A DNA stretch of 64,000 nt from Eublepharis macularius (GCF_028583425.1 NC_072800.1:95697001-95761000); one strand, 5' to 3'. Positions 11,904 through 22,793 are shown, numbered from the stretch's first letter. Program-made: numbers and translations. The notes: generated from the sequence alone by a model not told the origin.

Positions 11904-11946
<43 letters not shown>
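11642..11946 (+). mobile_element. CORE-type SINE (family A), full length, with (TTG)n(TTA)n tail
   Basis: Begins gagagccagtttggtgttgtgg, with a tRNA-like head, CORE section and L2-like tail ending gcggtatataaatcgaatg. It is followed by a compound microsatellite at 11880-11946, (TTG)n then (TTA)n. Confidence 0.88.
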
Positions 11947-11947
<1 letters not shown>

Positions 11948-12519
11948 CAGAGCTGAAACAAAATGTAAGCAAATAGAGAGGACGTATTGAGATGGAGAAA
12001 CTATCCTGTATGAGAATAATTACAGAAAAAGACAGTACACAGTAGTATACTCAACAGTTCCTATCCTTTTACCAACATTGAGGGAAATGAGCGGAACCCT
12101 GTTCTCCCTGGAGATAAATGCTAAAGCCCCAAGAGGCAGGGACGTGCTGAGGTTGGTGTTGCTCTTTGTAGAGCAAAGAGGAAATAGAGTCAGATAGCCC
12201 AGAAGGCCTGAAGGGGATAAAATGTCTGTGGGTGGAGATCTCAGGTCTTAAGGGTGACTTAAAAGTGCAGTGCGCTATTGCCCACCTGGCCAAAACCATG
12301 AAGTTTATCTCAGGATGGAGTAGGGAATAGGGGCGGTGAATAAAGCAGAAAATGATGTAGTACTGGGTGATCAACTACCCTCAGTGGCTGGTCAGATGTG
12401 GGCTCGAGTCCTGCTGTAGAGGTGAGATTTCTGGATATCATAAAGGACTGCATTGAAACAGGTGGCTACAGAGCCAGTTAGAGCAGTGGTTTCCCAGAAC
12501 TTGGTTCTTAGTGGGACTA
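11947..12519. other. Unrecognised stretch
   Basis: No gene or repeat recognised. It contains short A-rich tracts. Confidence 0.5.
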
Positions 12520-13153
12520 TAATAATAACAATAACAACAACATTCGATTTATATACCGCCCTTCAGGACAACTTAATGCCCACTCAGAGTGGTTTACAAA
12601 GTATGCCATTATTATCGCCACAACAATCGCCCTGTGGTGTGGGTGGGGCTGAGAGAGCTCCAGAGAACTGTGACTGACCCCAGGTCACCCAGCTGGCTTC
12701 AAGTGGAGGAGTGGGGAATCAAACCCGGGTCTCCAGATTAGAGTCCTGCTACTCTTAAGTGACTGACCCAAGGTCACCCAGCTAGCTGGCTTCGAATGGA
12801 GGAGTGGGGAATCAAACCCGGGTCTCCAGATTAGAGTCCTGCTACTCTTAAGTGACTGACCCAAGGTCACCCAGCTAGCTGGCTTCGAATGGAGGAGTGG
12901 GGAATCAAATCTGGCTGTCCAGATTAGAGTCCTGCTACTCTTAAGTGACTGACCCAAGGTCACCCAGCTAGCTGGCTTCGAATGGAGGAGTGGGGAATCA
13001 AACCTGGCTGTCCAGATTAGAGTCCTGCTACTCTTAAGTGACTGACCCAAGGTCACCCAGCTAGCTGGCTTCGAATGGAGGAGTGGGGAATCAAACACGG
13101 TTCTCCAGATTAGAGTCCTGCTACTCTTAACCACTACACCAAACTGGCTCTCT
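12520..13153 (-). mobile_element. CORE-type SINE (family A) with an internal tandem array
   Basis: A family A SINE (tail at 12520-12550, head at about 13100-13153). The stretch spanning the CORE start to the tRNA B box is present five times in tandem, described separately. The outer parts match the other copies closely. Confidence 0.88.
12670..13130. repeat. Minisatellite, about 5 units of 93 bp, inside a SINE
   Basis: Units start at 12670 (88-89 bp, first and most diverged), 12759, 12852, 12945 and 13038, with exact 93 bp spacing between the last four. Each reads gtgactgacccaaggtcacc ... gagtcctgctactcttaa. Because 93 is divisible by three, the minus strand is open across all units as a 31-residue repeat, which is not evidence for a gene. 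Confidence 0.95.
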
Positions 13154-13164
13154 GATACTCAGAC

Positions 13165-14085
13165 CTGATGGGTGGTGTGGATGCTGTTGCGCCAGTTGGG
13201 AACAGTGACCACAATGCTATTAAGTTCAGTATTCATGTGAGCATTCGTTTTGGCTCCCAAGTCCAACAAAGTCACATTTGATTTCAAAAGGGGAAGTTTA
13301 CAGAAATTAGAGGACAAAGAAGGAATTTAAAAGGGAGAATTAAGAGAGTCAAACCTCTCTGGGGTGCTTGGAAGCTCTTTAAAACAATACTAATTGCCCA
13401 AACAGAATGTATACCTCAAGTCAGCTGTGATGCTGCCAAGTGTGTAAGGGTGTCTGCATGGCTAACAGCCCAAGTCAAGGAAGCTGTAAAAGACAAAAAG
13501 GTTCCTTCCAAAAAGTGGAAAGTTTCCCTGAATGAGATGTACAAGTTCTGGCAAAACAAAATATAAGTTTACTGTAAGGCAAGTAAAGAGAAAATTTGAG
13601 GAGTGGAATGCTACCAACATCAAGACATTTCTTCAGGGGCAGGAAACTGCCCGGGGGGGGCAGTTGGGCCTTTGGATGCCACGGGAATTAGAAGATTGCT
13701 TAAGGAGGGTGGGGAGATGGCACAGAAATCAAACACATTCTTTGCATCTTTTACTGTGGAAAATGTGGGGCACATTCCCACACCAGAGCCACCATTTTAA
13801 GGAAGGGCTTGTGAAGAACTGAGGTGATGACAGAGGAAGGTCTGGGATGACCAGGCAAACTGAAATATATCCACAGGTCCAGATGGCACATACCTGGGGA
13901 TTCTTAAAGAACTCTGCTGTGAAATTGTTGGCCGACTAACCATATACGTAACTTCTCACTAAAATCAGCCTCCGTGCCAGAGGACTAGAATGAAGTGCAT
14001 ATTCCTATAGTTTTTAAAGGGGACCCCTGAGGGGAGCCTGCAAACTGCTGTCTCCGTCATAACAGGTTCCAAGCGAGGCATTCTT
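13165..14085 (+). mobile_element. CR1-type LINE fragment, degenerate
   Basis: 'gatgctgttgcgccagttggg', 'cacaatgctattaagttc', 'aaaggggaagtttacagaaatta' and, later, 'agatggcacatacctggggattcttaa' follow the CR1 endonuclease-to-RT order seen in the next copy at 14456. Many frame breaks. Confidence 0.65.
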
Positions 14086-14284
14086 TTAACATTTTGTAGA
14101 CCATCCCCATGTTCTGACTGGAACCAGCCTTCATGGCAGCTATACTGATGGGACACCTGCTAACGAGTCTCCGCATTCCAAAAGTGCCCACAGGTTCAGC
14201 AGGTTTGAAAACCGCTGACCCGGAGCAACAAAGCCTGCGGAGGGGAAGTTGTCTGCACAGGGAAGTAGATCCGGAGGAGATAAC

Positions 14285-14440
14285 TGTGTTAGTCTGTAGT
14301 AACAAAATACCCCTTTAAGACTAACCAACTTTACTGTGCATAAGCTTTCGAGAGAGACAGCTCTCTTCATCAGATGCATGGGGGGTATGAAGAAACTGGC
14401 CAAATATATATAGGTGGTGAGGGTCGGCAGGAGTAGATGC
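14285..14440 (-). mobile_element. Penelope-like element terminal repeat fragment
   Basis: 'gttagtctgtagtaacaaaat', 'ctttaagactaaccaactttactg', 'ataagctttcgagag' and 'ctcttcatcagatgcatgg' match the left arm of the coding Penelope-like element at 17360-17510. Solo terminal copy. Confidence 0.75.
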
Positions 14441-14455
14441 AAATCAGTTGGAAAA

Positions 14456-15725
14456 GTCATGATAGAGGTGGAGTGCACAATCCAGGCTTGGAAGTAGGGA
14501 TCTTGAGTTTGGTTCTGAGCAGGACTCAAGGCCTGGTGGGAGATGTAGATATTGTTGCACCAACTGGGAGCAATGAACATAATGCAGTTAAGTTCAGCTT
14601 TCTTGTCAATGGAAAGTTACCCTTGAAGTCCAAAACAGTCATGTTTGATTTCAAAAGAGGGAACTACACAAATAAGGGGACTACTTAAAATAAGGTGAAA
14701 GGGAAACACGAGAACCAGATCCCTTGAGGATGCTCGGAAGCTATTTAAAACCAAACTAACTGAAGCCCAGATTGAATGCATTTCCCAGACTGGGAAAAGT
14801 ACTGCCAAGTCTAAAAGAAGGCCTGCATGGTTAACAACACAAGCCAAAGAAACCATAAAAGCAAAAAGGCTTTTTTTAAAAAAAGTGGAAGGTGTGCCCC
14901 AATGAAGTGAACAGAAGGGAGCACAGGGTCTAGCAAAAGAAGTGTAAGTTAATTATTAGATGTAAAAAAAAAAACTTGAGTAGATTGCTAAAAGCATCAA
15001 GAAATCAATAAACATGTATTAAAATACATCTAGAGCTGGAAACCAGCCAGAGAAGCAGTTGGGCCTTTGGATGACCAAGGAATAGAAGGATTGCTAAAGG
15101 AAGACGGGGAGATAGCAGGGAAGCTCAATGGGTTCTTGGTATCTGTGTTCACTGTGGAAAGTGTGGGGGCCATGCTGTAGCCACTGTTTTCCTGAAGGGA
15201 GGAGGAAGAACTGAATCGGACTGAATCAGGTGGTGATGAGAGACAAAGTTCTAGACCTACTGGGGAAACTAAAACCAGTAAAGCTCCAGGTCCTGATGGC
15301 ATGCACCTGAGAGATCTAAGGGAACTCAAACGTAAGAATGTTGGCCTACTAAGCAGTATATGTAAATTGTCACTAAAATCAGCCACTGTACCAGCAGACT
15401 GGACAGTAGCAAATGTTACTATGATTTTTCTAAAAGGGTATGGAGGTGAAATAGAAACTTACGGACTAGTTAACTTAATGACAAATTAATAGAAATTGTA
15501 ATCAAAGATAGAATTACTAGGCTCATAAAGGAACAAAGGTTGTTCGGGAAAAATGGAGCTGGATTTTGCAAAGGGAAGTGGTGCCTTACCAGCTTTTTGG
15601 AGTTCTTGGAGTAAATGATCAGGCGTGTTGGTGACCAGTAGACATTATTTACTTGGACTTTCAGAAGTCTTTTGACAAGGTGCCTCACCAAATACTCCTG
15701 AGGTCAGGAAAGCTTGCACTGTCCT
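14456..15725 (+). mobile_element. CR1-type LINE fragment, degenerate endonuclease-RT region
   Basis: A second copy of the region at 13165: 'attgttgcaccaactgggagcaatgaacataatgcagtt', 'ccaggtcctgatggcatgcacctgagag', 'gccactgtaccagcagactggacagtagcaaatgttac' (RT, weak likeness to DW.VANVT), 'gacattatttacttggactttcagaagtcttttgacaagg' (YLDFQKSFDKV-like). Broken by stops. Confidence 0.75.
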
Positions 15726-16069
15726 AACTTATTGCAAAATGTGCAAAACTTTTTGCAAAACACTGCAAAATTCAGGAGAGCTGTCTTACACAGGTGGCAG
15801 GGCCTTGCTGTAAGGAGATGGCTCAGAGATGTGTTGGAACGGGGAGGGACTGTTGGATGCAGTAGAGATGCTCCCATTGGATAGCTCCATGCTGGTTTAT
15901 GTTTCGGTTAGGGTTAGGGTTAGCATTGTTTTTCTCAGCTCAGTATTGGATTTCTTGTTTTCAGATTTCTGATATCCTTACTCTAGTGTATTTATTGAAT
16001 GTCTCAGCCAATGTTCATATTGACATGCTATGTAATTTGCTTTGAGTCTCAGAAAGAAAGGCAGACAAA

Positions 16070-16116
<47 letters not shown>

Positions 16117-16118
16117 AT
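15726..16118 (+). mobile_element. L2-type LINE 3' end with (AAAT)n tail
   Basis: Parallels 21045-21395: 'tgctgtaaggagatggctcagagatg', 'gatgctcccattgg', 'ttcatattgacatgctatgtaatttgctttgagtctcagaaagaaaggcaga', followed by (aaat)n at 16066-16118. Confidence 0.7.
15906..15923 (+). repeat. Short interstitial telomere-like repeat (TTAGGG)
   Basis: ggttagggttagggttag, almost three units of the vertebrate telomere repeat, inside an L2 3' end. Confidence 0.7.
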
Positions 16119-16149
16119 GGTTAAACAACAGGAAGCAGACAGTAGGAAT

Positions 16150-16945
16150 AAATGAACATGTTTCACAATGGAGAGAAGTGAGCAGTGGGGTCCCACTGCG
16201 ATTGGCATTGGGGCTGCTGCTATCTAACTTGTCCATAAATGATCTGGAATTGGTGGTTGGCAGCGCAGTGGCCAAGTTTGCAGATGACACGAAATTATTC
16301 AGGAAGGGAAAAACCGAGGCTGATGGTGGAGAGCTCCAGGAAGATCCCCACAAATTGGGTGGGTGGGCAGCAATGTGGCACATGCTCTAAGTTCTAAGGT
16401 GATGTACTTTGGAACAAAGAATCTCAACTTCAGGCGCCTGCCAATGGGGTCTGTACTGGGATTGAGAGGGGAAGAGACATTGGGATGGTAGTGGGTGGCT
16501 CAATTAGTGTCTACCCAGAGTGCTACAGCAGTGAAAAAGGCAAACTCTGTGGTGCAGATTATTTGGAAAGGGATTGAAAATAAAACAGCTAATATTAAAA
16601 TGCCCCTGTATAGATCTTCAACCTCATTTGGAATACTGAGTATAGTTTTATTCACCATATCTCCAAAAGGACATTGCAGAGCTGGAGAAAGTATAGAAGA
16701 GGGCAACCAAGATAATTAGGGGGTTGGAGCATCTTTCTTGTGAGGAAATGCTGAAGAGTTTCAGGCTTTTCAGTTTGGAAAGGAGGACGTGATAGAGGTT
16801 TATAAAATTATGCATGGGGTAGAGAAATCAGCAGGGAGAGCTTTATCTCCCTCTCCCAAAATATGAGAACTCGTGGTCATCCAATGAAGCTGGTGGGCAG
16901 TAGATTCAAGACAGACAAAAGGAAATGCTTCTTGGCCACAGGTGT
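16150..16945 (+). mobile_element. CR1-type LINE, 3' half
   Basis: Contains 'ggggctgctgctatctaacttgtccataaatgatctgg' (NLF..FINDLE-like), 'gccaagtttgcagatgacacgaaatt' (FADDTK, the RT active-site motif), 'aaataaaacagctaatattaaaatgcccctgtatag', 'ctttatctccctctcccaaaatatgagaactcg' and 'catccaatgaagctggtgggcagtagattc'. Frameshifts break the frame. Confidence 0.85.
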
Positions 16946-16974
16946 AAACAGCTTTACAAGGGCAGATTCAGTGA

Positions 16975-17359
16975 AGATAGAATTATCAGTGGTGGATGTG
17001 AAAGTTGGACAGTGAAGAAAGCTGGCAGGAAGAAAATTGATTCATCTGAAATGTGGTGCTGGAGGAGAGTTTTGTGGATACCATGGATGGCCAAAAAGAC
17101 AAATAAGTGAGTTCTAGATCAAATCAAGCCTGAACTCTCCCTAGACAAAACTGAGGCTGTTGTACTTTGGTCCCATCATGAGAAGACAAGATTCTCTGGA
17201 AAAGCCAATAATGCTGGGAAAATTGGAAGGCAGTAGGAAAAGAGGAAGACCTAAAATGAGATGGCTGGACTCAATAATGGAAGCTGCGTCTTCCAAGTTT
17301 GCAGGATCTGAGCAAGTCTGTTAAGGAGAGGACGTTTTGGAGGTCTTTCATTCATAGGG
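16975..17359 (+). mobile_element. BovB (RTE) LINE 3' region, left part
   Basis: 'gacagtgaagaaagctggcaggaagaaaattgattcatctgaaatgtggtgctggagg' and 'gaaaagaggaagacctaaaatgagatggctggactcaataa' are typical of the BovB ORF2 C-terminal part. It is interrupted at 17360 by the Penelope-like element, and its terminal bases resume at 18919. BovB points to a lepidosaur host. Confidence 0.85.
17346..17359. repeat. Target-site duplication (left) of Penelope-like element
   Basis: TTTCATTCATAGGG, repeated exactly at 18905-18918. Both copies belong to the BovB 3' end. Confidence 0.92.
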
Positions 17360-18904
17360 CCAGAGGAGTTAGCCGTGTTAGTCTGTAGTAGCAAAATAGA
17401 AAAGAGTCCAGTAGCACCTTTAAGACTAACCAACTTTACTGTAGCATAAGCTTTCGAGAATCACAGTTCTCTTCATCAGATGCATGGAGGGTAAGAAGAA
17501 ACTGGTCAGATATATACTTCAAATTACTTTAATTACTTCAAATTTGGTGACAGCTTATATCTACAGGTTAACGGCACAGCCATGGGCACACGCATGACAC
17601 CACAATATGCTAACATATTCATGGCGGACTTGGAGCAACGCTTCCTTAGCTCCCATCCACTGAAACCACTTCTGTACTTAAGATTCTTGGATGACATCTT
17701 CATCATTTGGACCCATGGGAAGGAAGCCCTTGAGAGATTTCATCAGGACTTCAACAACTTTCACCCTACTATCAACCTGAGCCTGGACCACTCTACACAA
17801 CAGGCACACTTCCTGGACACCACTGTGCAACTACATAATGGACAGATAAATACCACCTTATACAGGAAACCCACTGACCAATACTCATATCTACATGCCT
17901 CCAGCTACCACCCTAAAGATATCACTCGGTCTATTGTCTACAGCCAAGCCTTACGTTACAACCGTATCTGCTCCAGTGCTCTCAACCGAGACTCACACTT
18001 AAGAGATTTACAACAAGCATTTTTGAGACTACAGTACCCACCAAATGAAGTGAAGAAACAAATCAACAGGGCCAGACTAGTACCCAGAAACAGTCTGCTC
18101 CAGGACAAACCTAAAGGAACTAACAACAGAACACCACTGGTTGTCACCTACAGTTCCCAGCTCAAACCCATCCTGGAAAATGATGCCTCACTCTCACAAG
18201 CCCTGGGTGGAAGACCTCTCCTTGCCTACAGACAGCCCCCCCCAACCTTAAATGACTTCTCACCTACAACCATGAATTGGCCAGCAGAGTCACCAACACA
18301 GGTACTAGACCCTGCAACAGACCCAGATGCCAGCTCTGCCCTCATATCTACCCAGGAAATACAATTACAGGACCCAATGGCATCAACTACACTATCTCTG
18401 GCTCTTACAGCTGCTCATCCTCCAACGTGATGTGCCAACAATGTCCATCTGCTCTGTACATTGGACAAACCAGCCAACCTCTGCGCAAAAGAATAAATGG
18501 ACAGAAATCTGACATTAAAAATGGCAACATCCAGAAACCAGAGGGAGAACACTTCAATCTACCAGGACATTCCATCTAGGACTTAAAAGGTCACTGTAGT
18601 TCAACAGAAGCCTTTCAAAAACAGAATCCAACGGGAAGCTGCTGAATTGGAATTCATATGTAAATTTGACTCAGTCAGGCTGGGATTGAATAGAGACTAT
18701 GAATGGTTATCCCATTATCAGAAGCCAACTGCTCCCATTATCAGAAGCTACTGATTGCATCTACTCCCCCCTCCCCTCTCCACCTATATATCTGGCCAGT
18801 TTCTCCTTACCCTCCATGCATCTGACGAAGAGAATTGTGATTCTCGAAAGCTTATGCTACGGTAAAGTTGGTTAGTCTTAAAGGGGCTACTGGACTCTTT
18901 TCTA
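17360..18904 (+). mobile_element. Penelope-like retroelement, 5' truncated, with RT and GIY-YIG parts
   Basis: The element lies between 14 bp target duplications. The left part (17360-17515) is an inverted copy of the right end (18770-18904), the known head-to-tail or inverted terminal arrangement of Penelope-like elements. Between them, 17582-18430 encodes the RT C-terminal half with the active-site YLRFLDD at residues 32-38 and VPRNSLLQDK downstream. 18277-18579 in another frame encodes CNRPRCQLC and a GIY-YIG-type endonuclease (ALYIGQTSQPLRKRI, then EHFNLPGH). One frameshift near 18280 separates them. The start of the RT is missing, so the copy is dead. Confidence 0.93.
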
Positions 18905-18918
18905 TTTCATTCATAGGG
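18905..18918. repeat. Target-site duplication (right) of Penelope-like element
   Basis: TTTCATTCATAGGG, identical to 17346-17359. Confidence 0.92.
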
Positions 18919-18960
18919 TCGCCATAGGTCAGAGGCGACGTGACGGCACATAACACGCAC
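18919..18960 (+). mobile_element. BovB LINE 3' terminus, right part
   Basis: 'tcgccataggtcagaggcgacgtgacggcacataacacgcac' is the classic BovB 3' end and continues the element cut at 17359. Confidence 0.88.
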
Positions 18961-18964
18961 AGTA

Positions 18965-19240
18965 GCCATGTGACTGAAGGGAACCCCCACATTCAGAGGC
19001 AGTCAACCTCTGACTCCCAGGGCCAGCAGGCAACTTCAGGGGAAGGCCTCGGCGGCCTCTGTGCCCCTGTAGCTGGTCCTCCAGAGTAGCTGGTGGGCTG
19101 CTGTGTGAAATAGGGTGCTGGACGAGGTGGGCCGCCGCTCTGATCCCGGGGGGGGGGCTCTTCTTGTGTCCGGAGTAACCGGTCTCGCAGTCTCTGTGAG
19201 CGGCTTGCCCTTTGGCGGTCACCTGGGCTTTCCTCAATCA
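18965..19240 (+). repeat. Interspersed repeat, CR1/L3-type 3' region
   Basis: 'gtagccatgtgactgaagggaa', 'cattcagaggcagtcaacctctga', 'ccagcaggcaacttcaggggaaggcctcggc' and 'ctcttcttgtgtc' match the copies at 40155-40380 (plus) and 30463-30780 (minus). Confidence 0.65.
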
Positions 19241-19485
19241 CTGCTAAGCTGCATTTCCCCGTCCCTGCCAGCTTTCCTTCTTTTTATTTCCTCCTTCCTC
19301 TTTCCCGCCCTTCCCGTTTGGTATTTCCTTTGTTTCTTTTCATTCTTCCCCCTCCCCTCTCACTTTTTCATTCATTTCTTATTTTCCTGTTCTTCGAGAA
19401 ACAAGCTATTTTTTTTAATCCTGCAAAAATTTTAAAAATAGCCCCCTGATTTATTAATTATATAATTTATGAATATGGAGAGCCA
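19241..19485. other. Pyrimidine-rich then AT-rich stretch
   Basis: A CT-rich tract at 19255-19390 followed by A/T-rich sequence. No gene recognised. Confidence 0.5.
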
Positions 19486-19900
19486 GAGAGAAATTTAAAC
19501 AACATGAAGATTGTTTAAATATATAGAGATAACCTACATAGGTTTTTGCGAATGTTTGCCAGTCATAGCAGAGAAAGTTTTGTTCTTCAAAGTCCAATGG
19601 TTTTACTCAGTATAAAAGTGCTTCATTGTAGAATGGGGGGGGGGGGCGGGTTTGATGGTGTGGCCTTTGGGACCCAGCCGGCTCTTGCCCTGAGCTGCTT
19701 TGGCCAAGCAGAGAGAGCCAGCAGGTTTAAACGATTGGAGACCTCTATAGTAGACTTTATACTATTATGCATGAAACAGAAAGAACTTTTTCTCCCTTTC
19801 CCATAATACTGGAATTCAGGGGCACCCGATGAAGTTGACGGACAATTGACTCAGGCTGAACAAAAGGAATACATCTTTACTGGAGGAGTGACAGAGCTGA
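19486..19900 (+). mobile_element. CR1-type LINE 3' fragment
   Basis: 'tttttctccctttcccataatactggaattcaggggcacccgatgaagttgacgg' and 'actcaggctgaacaaaaggaata' follow the CR1 3' order. The left boundary is uncertain. Confidence 0.6.
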
Positions 19901-20449
19901 GGAATTCTCTGGCAGAGGGGGTGGGGGGGCAGTGACGGCTGCAAGCAGAGGTGGCTTTAAAAGGAGATTAGCCAGATTAACGGAAGGGGGCTGTGACTAC
20001 AGGGAGCCCGCAAACCTCTGGGTCCCAGAGTGGGCAGGCAGCGCCAGGGAAGCCCTGGGCCCTCTGGGCCCTGTTGGCTGGCCCTGCAGGGCATCTCAGG
20101 TTGCTGGTGTAGATGGACTCTCCTGGAGAGAGCACCTTTGGGTTTGTGTAGAGTGCTTCTAATCTGTAGCTGGGAATGAAAGGCAGGCGTGAGCGATGCC
20201 TGGCAGACAGCAAAGAAAGCGCCAACGGCCCATGCTTTTAAAGCTATCCGAAAGCAGCCCAAGGAGCTACCTAGCCAGCTGCAGGCCTCCTGTCTGAAAA
20301 TGCGGAGAGGAAATCAGATATTTATATTGCTAGTGCTGAAAGCAGAAATCTTGGACATTGTGTCCCCGGTTGACCCTTACAGACCCAGTTAAGAGCTTAT
20401 GAATTGTACTGGATCCAGCTTTGCTGCTAGAGAAGCTAATAAATGCAGC

Positions 20450-21395
20450 TGTCAAAAAGGCCTTCTTCCAACTCAGTCCAGTTTGGAAGATGGTCCCCTA
20501 CCATGACACGGCCGGTCTGGCCACCTGGATTCATGCCACGGTAACATCCACACTTGACTACTCTACATAGGTCTCCCTTCAAAGTCAACTCAGAGACTCC
20601 ACTTGGTACTAAATGCCACAGGAGCTGTGCAGAACATGCCTACGGCTCCCATTATGATAGATCCCTATAGTTAGCCATGTTAGTCTGTAGTCGCAAAATA
20701 GTAAAGAGTCCAGTAGTACCTTTAAGACTAATCAATTTTACTGTGGCATAAGCTTTCGAGAACCATAGTTCTCTTCGTCTTCCCATTATGTGGCCACTTC
20801 ACTGACTACCCATCAGTTACTGGACTCAATTCAGGGTATTGGCTACCACATTCTCAAAGCCCTTTATGGCCTTGACCCCTCATATCTACGGGAGTGCCTC
20901 TCTCCCTATGCTTTGCTCATCTGCAAATGGACAAAATCAACAACTGCCTGTCCATGTGCATTCTCCGTGGTGACTCCCACCTTATGGAATACCCTGCCTG
21001 AAGAGGTCAAGAAAGCTCCCAATGTCTTGGTTTCCCACAAATTATGCAAAACTGAATTATTCAGGAGTGCTTTTCTACTCAGGCAGTAGCACTGTGCTGT
21101 AAGGAAATGGTTCAGAGAGATGCTTGGTAAAGGAAGAGATTACAGAAACTATACTACTGAGTACGGTCAGTTGATGTAGATATGCTCCGACTTGGTATTT
21201 TCTGTGTCATTTAATTTATCACATCAAATTATGTGTTTCATCTCTGTATTTGAATTGTATGCTGATTTTTCAAATTTCTGCAATGCATAGTCTATTTTAT
21301 TCTTTGTTGAATGTGCCAGTTGTAGATCATATTGACTTACACTCTGTAATCTGCCTTGAGTCTCAATAAGAAAGGCAGACTATAAATAACATAAA
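20450..21395 (+). mobile_element. L2-type LINE 3' end (interrupted at 20657-20780)
   Basis: The RT C-terminal region 'catcagttactggactcaattcagggtattggctac' (QLLDSIQGIGYH), 'ccctttatggccttgacccctcatatc' (ALYGLDPSYLRE), 'gtctccgtggtgactcccaccttatggaat' and then the 3' end 'ctgccttgagtctcaataagaaaggcagactataaat'. Degenerate but colinear over about 800 bp apart from the inserted Penelope fragment. Confidence 0.8.
20657..20780 (-). mobile_element. Penelope-like terminal fragment with 10 bp target duplication
   Basis: TCCCATTATG occurs at 20647-20656 and 20781-20790 and brackets a 124 bp fragment carrying 'gttagtctgtagtcgcaaaat', 'agagtccagtagtacc' and 'ataagctttcgagaac'. It is inserted into an L2 copy. 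Confidence 0.85.
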
Positions 21396-22325
21396 TAACA
21401 AACATGCAAGTGGGAATATGCAGGAGGTGGGGGGAGAACACATACCTGCCTACAGGTAGGCAGTGTGTGAACCTCCACCCACTGCCTCCTATTGCAGCAA
21501 TATTTATAAGAAAAGTGCAATCAGAAATGTGTGCAACAAAGCAACCAACACAGACAATGCGAAAGAGAGCACAGTGGAGAAACTGATGCCAATCCAGGCA
21601 AGGGTCTAAAGGGGCCTCCTGGCCTCTTTGTCTCAGGCCCGACCCGATACTCCTTCAGGACTTTGAGAGGAGGACCGACCATGCTGTGCTTTCAGCAAAG
21701 CTAGCAGGACCCCCACCGCAGCTATTCCTCCAGCTCTCCCAACACTCTCGCATTTAACTTGTCTTAAGGCAGGTGTAGGCACAGGTGTTCAGGTGCATGG
21801 AAATTGTATGTGCTGGACGGGCTATCAGGTGTGTCGGGTTTTTTTAGATCACCTCAGTCTTACTGAGATTCACTCTTTGCCTGCCAACCTTCTTTGACTT
21901 TGTCCACAAGATACTGTTGAAATGGTGGCACCAGGTGCCCTTGGGTGGTTTGTTGGCAAAAGGTAGACCTGAATGTTTCTGGCCCACTGACGACTTCCAG
22001 CTCCACAGTTAGAAATGATCTCAGTCCACCAGGCCACACAGATGCTAAATAGCCCTGGAGAAATAAGCACTTCCTCCACTTCCTTATAAAAAGGTTGGGG
22101 TACAGGAACTCTTCCAGTCCTGCCTAACTTGGAGGGTCAGAAGCAGTGGGCAGCCAGTGCAGAGAGCCCGTTCAATTGCTCCAGGCAGCCTCAGAGTCAC
22201 GTGACTGACCATTCCAACAGGATTAACCGTGGGGGATATCCTTTTACAAGACCATCCCCCAGAGCTATCAAAGCAATCTCCATCCCATAGGTAGTCTGAC
22301 GGTATGATATAAGTCAAAGAAAAGA
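21396..22325. other. Unrecognised stretch
   Basis: No gene or clear repeat. A small palindrome 'tgcctacaggtaggca' lies at about 21447. Confidence 0.5.
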
Positions 22326-22329
22326 GTAT

Positions 22330-22475
22330 AATATTTATTTGTATTTATTGTTTTTAAACAATCTGCCTTTCTCACTGCGACTCGAGGCAGATTATACAAA
22401 AGAAGTCAATGCAATCAGCAGGATGGGACATCCAATAAACAAAGCGATAGGGTTTGGATTGTAGAAATCGGAACC
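22330..22475 (-). repeat. L2-type LINE 3' tail fragment
   Basis: Close copy of 11496-11640: 'tttctcactgcgactcgaggcagattata', 'gtcaatgcaatcagcaggatgggacatccaataaacaa'. Confidence 0.55.
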
Positions 22476-22518
22476 AACCAGAAATCTGAAACAGAGCGGA
22501 AGCAAAGTGGAAGGACTG

Positions 22519-22638
22519 AGGGCCAAGCTACAAGTGACAAATGACACTTGAATGGCAAGTGGATTGAGTGGAGGGCAAGTGAACAGGGAGAAATACACTT
22601 GCCGTTCAAGTGTCATTCGTCACTTGTAGCTTGGCCCT
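22519..22638. mobile_element. Fold-back element, 43 bp inverted arms
   Basis: Left arm 22519-22561 (agggccaagctacaagtgac...) pairs with right arm 22596-22638 (...cacttgtagcttggccct) with only a few mismatches around a ~34 bp loop. It looks like a MITE. No clear target duplication beyond 1-3 bp was found. Confidence 0.75.
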
Positions 22639-22709
22639 GAGATGATGGTTTTAAGTGATGCAAAAATGTCATGGTAGGATTCAAAGGACAGCAATAGAAA
22701 CTGCCAGGG

Positions 22710-22793
22710 ACATACTTTGCAAACTGCTCTGAGTGGGCATTAAGTCGTCCTGAAGGGTGGTATATAAATTGAATGTTGTTGTTGTTGTTATTA
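22710..22793 (+). mobile_element. CORE-type SINE (family A), 3' fragment
   Basis: 'acatactttgcaaactgctctgagtgggcattaagtcgtcctgaagggtggtatataaatt' with (gtt)n tail: the last ~85 bp of family A. Confidence 0.85.

Noticed and set aside
11885..11946. Poly-leucine peptide
   Set aside because: Translation of the (TTG)n(TTA)n microsatellite at a SINE tail.
12685..13130. CRISPR-like array
   Set aside because: Units are contiguous without unique spacers, in a vertebrate SINE. It is a minisatellite.
12685..13134. 149-codon frame with a perfect 31-residue repeat
   Set aside because: The repeat is a SINE-derived 93 bp minisatellite. Unit length divisible by three keeps the frame open.
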